Positions 16,801 through 17,418 of a DNA stretch of 17,418 nucleotides are shown here, one piece after another. Numbering within the stretch: position 1 is the first letter of the stretch; each line of letters begins with the position of its first letter. Below the pieces are notes generated by a model that ran no database searches, was not told the DNA's origin, and saw only the letters and a program-made list of their open reading frames with translations. Both the position numbers and the translations under genes were made by a program. This stretch comes from an uncultured Verrucomicrobiota bacterium (GTDB taxonomy: Bacteria > Verrucomicrobiota > Verrucomicrobiia > Limisphaerales > UBA9464), in the NCBI GenBank assembly GCA_903864375.1, contig CAIPFS010000147.1, forward strand, positions 1 to 17,418, read 5' to 3'.

Positions 16801-17418
16801 CTCACCGTTCTGCCCCTGCGCCACAACGACTCCGCCCGCGTGGCGACCCTGGTCGAAACGGTCTTCACCGCCCGCCAGCGGGCACAGGCACCACTCGGAC
16901 AGGCCCCTTTGCCGAGCGAATCCATCAAAGTCGAGGCCGATGCCCTCAACAACGCCCTGGTGGTTTCCGCCAGTAAGGAAAATATCGAACTGATTCAGGG
17001 ACTCCTTCAAAAGCTCGATCAGGAGCCATCCATCGCGGGGGGGGTGCTTGAAACGTTCACCCTGGAATTTGCCGATGCCCAACGGGTCGCGACCATCCTG
17101 AAATCCCTCGTGGACCAGGGGCTGTACCGTCCGGGTTCTCTTCCGACTTCCACCGGGAAAGCCCCGGGTGGACGGGACATTCTATCCATCAGCGTCGATC
17201 CCCGGAGCAACACCCTGATCGTCAGCGCCAGTCCGGAGAATCTGGTGATTGTCCGCGAGGTGGTGAAGCGCATCGACGACAAGGACCTGGCCACGAACGC
17301 AGATGTCCGTCTCTACACTTTGAAGAACGCCCGCGCCTCCTCCCAGCCAACTGGGAGTACCAGGCTGCGATCGAACGACTCTTGGAGGTCATCTCGAAGA
17401 ATTAGGGTCAGCGGCGTG
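7771..17418 (+). CDS. gspD: Giant secretin-like protein with 37 tandem N domains (3' end not reached)
   Basis: The frame is open from ATG 7771 to the window end, 3,216 codons; ordinary GspD is about 650-700 residues. It has a Sec signal peptide (1 to about 22), an Ala/Pro linker (24-95), an N0/STN-like domain (97-170, FQFDGIPYSDVVERFAQMAG) and then 37 secretin N-domain repeats to residue 3169. Each repeat begins with a strand such as RVFKLKSAD, then a helix, a loop, a strand like SNRLIVTG and a closing helix ending QLD. A thirty-eighth repeat starts at 3178 (DVRLYTLKNARAS) but breaks off near 17340. No channel (secretin) domain or 'VPxLGxIPxLGxLF' motif occurs, so it is either beyond the window or absent. 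The gene follows gspM by 25 bases with no Shine-Dalgarno site. Expected location is the periplasm and outer membrane. The N-domain family call is firm; function as a channel is inferred. Confidence 0.85.
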   Translation, partial: MKINPLLFGACMAVAAIRTGLAAEDAVLPPLDAGVTVAAVSNAAPAVAVPAAAPVSPSPAAGPATATAAVGSNPAPVLRTEVVVGGAPSRTKGVDRNIRFQFDGIPYSDVVERFAQMAGKPLVADTNVVGTLTYDDPKPYTYGEALDTLNLMLSMRGVMLVEDGNNLRLVPFKQLPSLPLKILRGTEATGDVRPGEVVTVVMDINNLDPREASESIMPMLSGAGSIAPLGRGRGLIVTDRLANIQRIRTLLATIGTEQSADRQMKTYTLLHASGAIVSDLINRTFGISTAPKRTTFNPNTKAMEVLPPDPNDYLTSVYDDASRTLLLFGPPERLSLAEELVNKFEQKDGTGGDVRIYYPQSIKADELASLIRQAVPGVAAPGETASTAATKARVIPDTVLNRVIVAAPVPGQLEQIEQLILRVDKGAVINGGEPENGTVPVRSQTVQVTRIFRPRTSESTNVVAILQQALTRREKSGRVTTSASISHDAASQSVVVTGSPGDVQLASDIVSQLESGGTQPTPLLTRFIDVGTTDEARRLQPLVEQLYKNQLGDGVNGAASRARILADSESGRLIVTASQENLSLIESLVRDLRLEKTPAQVRHLKVIVLKNTRTEAVLPNLQSLVNERMADRRFAGISKPSLVADAPNNRLLVTATDEQLKEIETVIGVVDIAPVQAERQLVLLPLRSRSAAEILPLVTQLAGQLTVPGQPAPTLMSDPTGKQIIVLALPADQERIRALIQQFDVTPATAAPREFHGVDLFASKAAEITPLVQQLYQEQLRGVSEPAGGPATLIPEARSNRIMVSGSSAEIQRVEAIIRQLDPAEKQAVREETRVVRLKSASATELVGLVEKSMNAQSQQVRVQVDPRSNSLILTGSSTAVESAWRMVQELDTRGDSGQRELKVIELKSSDANSLTPMVNNLFLELLRDQKGTDYVVQSKVVPDPVANRLVVTGPHDEVEQLVALVARLDNSPQQAPGARVFKLSASEASVLAPIVSSAMMRYDARGLPIRRVTVTADEKSNSLIVSGTRSDLQDAESVIEKLDGESTSKERVLRIFEVKGDADAVAALAQKVFAAQNPGRNLSGVLSVTPEPASHRLIVLTSPSLMAQVETVIHALDAKPDQGVRELHSVDLKNATATELLPRVTQIYQEQSQGKTIKPATLYGDSSGTRLLVQGTEEQAEAIRQIVSTLESQSRPARETRVFDLGKLTEAQRVLPLARQLYTDRLASSPQLGSPDAQLLTDGRTGRLVVSARGDQMPVLEGIITNLQVNAIATQAPRETRAIDVGSAADVQRLLPLVQQLYQDQWKDRLDTDPADAQIVADPKGGRIIVTGRPDHLKQIELLLQQLGTGKARSESRETRILDLTTASAVELAATVRTLYLEEAKGRLGTVPPDTMITPDVGGNRLILVGDTNELTAVEQIVHKLDKVSAQGSSARVFKIKSADPDKVAEILTSSLIRYDAYGRPQKRANVSVDAKTRTLIVTADPKELQGVALIIDQLDQSLGSQVERRMKVLTLQQGRVAAFAPKVRQLYNDRLKSQPDLGTSDLLILEEPESNQLILAGAEPQLKLVEQIVGELQSSSVAQTARETRLLEAGSPEELARLLPLVQQLYQDQWRGKNNGELADAQIIADAKNARFIVTGRTNHIAEIESILQQLRTGSTASSARDTRIYDLTSASAAELSATVRTLYQEQARNRPGAPAADTLILPDSGANRIIVTGATNELDVVEELIHKLDKVGAQSASTRVFKLKSADPEKVVEILGTALVRYDAYGRPQKRVSVVTDVKTRTLIATGDPKELQSASVIIEQLDTSLGSQPDRVMRVLPVRERSVPELSSKLMQVYQDQARNNPQLGSTEPLILGDATSNQLILAGTEKQLDALAQIAEVLQKTGDSGGRLVRVLPLTRTSAASLVTMISQVYARQVASTEPADRLMVSVGGNDRTLVVDGPSSLLGRVEDLVKSLDQPGPEGENIIQTVRLNRGHAEDLAEAVNKTISNRAIPSAARRVSVTAVPGSNSLLINGPTNAVQDVMKIVRDLDQDGAGSTDIEVRIYKLENGTAKEVSAILLQLLESVSRNLRARTAGGERQVPAATVSVDEHSNSLIISATRAHFSVVEKVLPSLDKAPERSDRDVQFVWLKKSKAYDVASKLEAIFEDRPRGLRPVIEPDSSNNSLTISARRGDLAQIQDLVAQLDRPGRDAAIQVRLRPLDHVAAEQMATMLRDIYPQVSGTPLRVTEKVTAPPASSPSNGARPGADSSTNSPVPPATEVTGSPEVVIAVDHTANALILSGPGQELDAVDRLISELSFNFYGNESEFRLFAIHDADPLIVARTLTELLRQDPVAAPQQPGQPPTVQTVKPRITVVAEPRTRSVIVRARPTDFALMESLIKQLDNAGQATQLEFRSVALTNAPPEKILPMVQQMVTQLNATRPGDTATVTLDARSRGIVIFARASAADQVEKIVHSLDRPSANVEAEVRILPLKHANASQLASVLQGMVKPGPAGESTAEGLELQEQIRRLKILDDDGNYLLLDLSRPIKISPDPAAGPTGGNRLLVTSTPENVRALAAVVELMDTVPVLDGVGVRLVPLDHADATTVSATLNTIFNQGRQLATTNPGTPPGEPADQGKALVHPLNISIDPRSNTLILAGQPETLILAQKLVHDMDREIAGFVTEVRLFRLKHASATRLVPMLQSVFAEGPPVPGTEGLATQITRLRTAREGEHPQQNAIPKARAALTIQADDPSNILIVAARSDNLPLIADVIDQLDIPSASGLESVRIYPLEHADPASLQKVLTELYNGPRATALRPDDRPVITVDARTSSLVVAGNSKAFGIVEGLLKQLDQKLPFDLRDIALVPLEHADANVVAPTLQKLMDGRVTQRATLNQGQADALKVLILADQRSNALLVGGSREGFELVQTLARELDQANPALSGRVRLIQLKYADARVLSTTLASLFDQRGAAGRAPDAQRTKPIILADSRSNALLVSAGQEDSQTLDELLTRLDQKPENPSQILTVLPLRHNDSARVATLVETVFTARQRAQAPLGQAPLPSESIKVEADALNNALVVSASKENIELIQGLLQKLDQEPSIAGGVLETFTLEFADAQRVATILKSLVDQGLYRPGSLPTSTGKAPGGRDILSISVDPRSNTLIVSASPENLVIVREVVKRIDDKDLATNADVRLYTLKNARASSQPTGSTRLRSNDSWRSSRRIRVSGV
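8059..8280 (+). other. N0 (STN-like) domain of the giant protein
   Basis: Residues 97-170 contain IRFQFDGIPYSDVVERFA, GKPLVADTNVVGTLTYDD and GEALDTLNLMLSMRGVMLV. This is the standard N0 pattern: 'f.f.d..i.dvv...a...gk..v.d..v.G.vt......ea...l...L...g...v'. In GspD this domain contacts the GspC HR region, and a GspC-like domain is present in the preceding gene. Confidence 0.8.
11608..12534 (+). repeat. Four-domain super-repeat, copy A
   Basis: Residues 1280-1588 cover N-domain units 15-18. Every landmark recurs exactly 309 residues (927 bases) later with no gap. Examples are ETRAIDVGS, LVQQLYQDQW, VRTLYLEE, RVFKIKSADP, RYDAYGRPQKR and SNQLILAG. Confidence 0.8.
12535..13440 (+). repeat. Four-domain super-repeat, copy B
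   Basis: Residues 1589-1890 cover units 19-22 and align with copy A at a constant offset of 309. Landmarks are ETRLLEAGS, LVQQLYQDQW, VRTLYQEQ, RVFKLKSADP, RYDAYGRPQKR and SNQLILAG. Unit 17 against unit 21 shows 46 identical residues of 65 by hand count. The synonymous positions are well diverged, so the duplication is not recent. Confidence 0.8.
14482..14586 (+). other. Pro/Ser-rich insertion inside N-domain unit 27
   Basis: Residues 2238-2272 (TAPPASSPSNGARPGADSST and onward) sit between the first helix and the SGP strand of unit 27. They are low in hydrophobic residues and probably form a disordered loop, lengthening this unit to over 100 residues. Confidence 0.6.
17340..17357. repeat. 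Perfect inverted repeat at the point where the secretin pattern breaks
   Basis: CTCCCAG-CCAA-CTGGGAG is a 7-bp perfect stem with a 4-base loop. It coincides with the end of recognisable N-domain sequence. No T-run follows, so it is not a usual terminator. It may mark a rearrangement or an assembly junction. Confidence 0.5.

Larger units (their letters stand above)
8359..17277 (+). repeat. Array of 37 secretin N-domain repeats (protein level)
   Basis: Residues 197-3169 hold 37 units, counted by the strand motif [SN]N[RST]L[IV]VxG/A. The motif starts near residues 232, 322, 400, 491, 570, 648, 721, 799, 869, 947, 1021, 1095, 1169, 1246, 1326, 1404, 1478, 1556, 1635, 1713, 1787, 1865, 1940, 2014, 2098, 2169, 2280, 2367, 2441, 2548, 2639, 2742, 2817, 2899, 2978, 3060 and 3146. 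Spacing is 70-91 up to unit 26 and often 82-111 afterwards because of loop insertions. The DNA of the units is diverged, so this is an old protein-level array and not a DNA microsatellite. Confidence 0.85.

Noticed and set aside
8359..17277. DNA tandem repeat or CRISPR-like array
   Set aside because: The repetition is at protein level. Nucleotide identity between units is low and unit lengths vary, with no conserved direct repeats and spacers.

Overview
The window is GC-rich (about 60 % by eye) and almost fully coding on the + strand. It carries the 3' end of an amino-acid-permease-like gene (1-585), a 157-base gap with a candidate promoter, and then a single co-directional run of type II secretion (T2SS) genes to the end of the window: gspG, gspH, gspI, gspJ, gspK, a gspL-like PilM/PilN fusion, a gspM-like gene with a GspC/PilP-like tail, and a very long secretin-like gene. 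No RNA gene, insertion sequence, CRISPR array or integrase was seen.

The organism is probably a Gram-negative bacterium of the Planctomycetes-Verrucomicrobia group, most likely Verrucomicrobiota. This is an inference from GC content, the gene order G-H-I-J-K-L-M-D, the A^FTLVELL-type prepilin site in GspH, the weak or absent Shine-Dalgarno sites, and the large GspK with an acidic DxNxNG insert. It is not proven by a marker gene.

The pseudopilin genes overlap by 1-4 bases (ATGA or TGATG) and gspK overlaps gspL by 8 bases, so the block looks translationally coupled. In T2SS biology the major pseudopilin GspG and the minor tip complex H-I-J-K form the periplasmic pseudopilus. GspL and GspM form the inner-membrane platform, GspC links this platform to the outer-membrane secretin, and GspD forms the channel. 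Here the GspC-like module appears fused to GspM. No GspE ATPase, GspF or prepilin peptidase lies in the window.

The standout is the last gene (7771 to beyond the window end). It is open for 3,216 codons and encodes a signal peptide, an Ala/Pro-rich linker, one N0 (STN-like) domain and then 37 tandem secretin N-domain (KH-like) repeats, where an ordinary GspD has three after N0. A four-domain block (residues 1280-1588) is duplicated next to itself at an exact, gap-free offset of 309 residues. No channel-forming secretin domain is reached in the window. At about 17340 the repeat pattern collapses beside a perfect 7-bp inverted repeat, which suggests a frameshift, a rearrangement or an assembly junction in the last roughly 75 bases.
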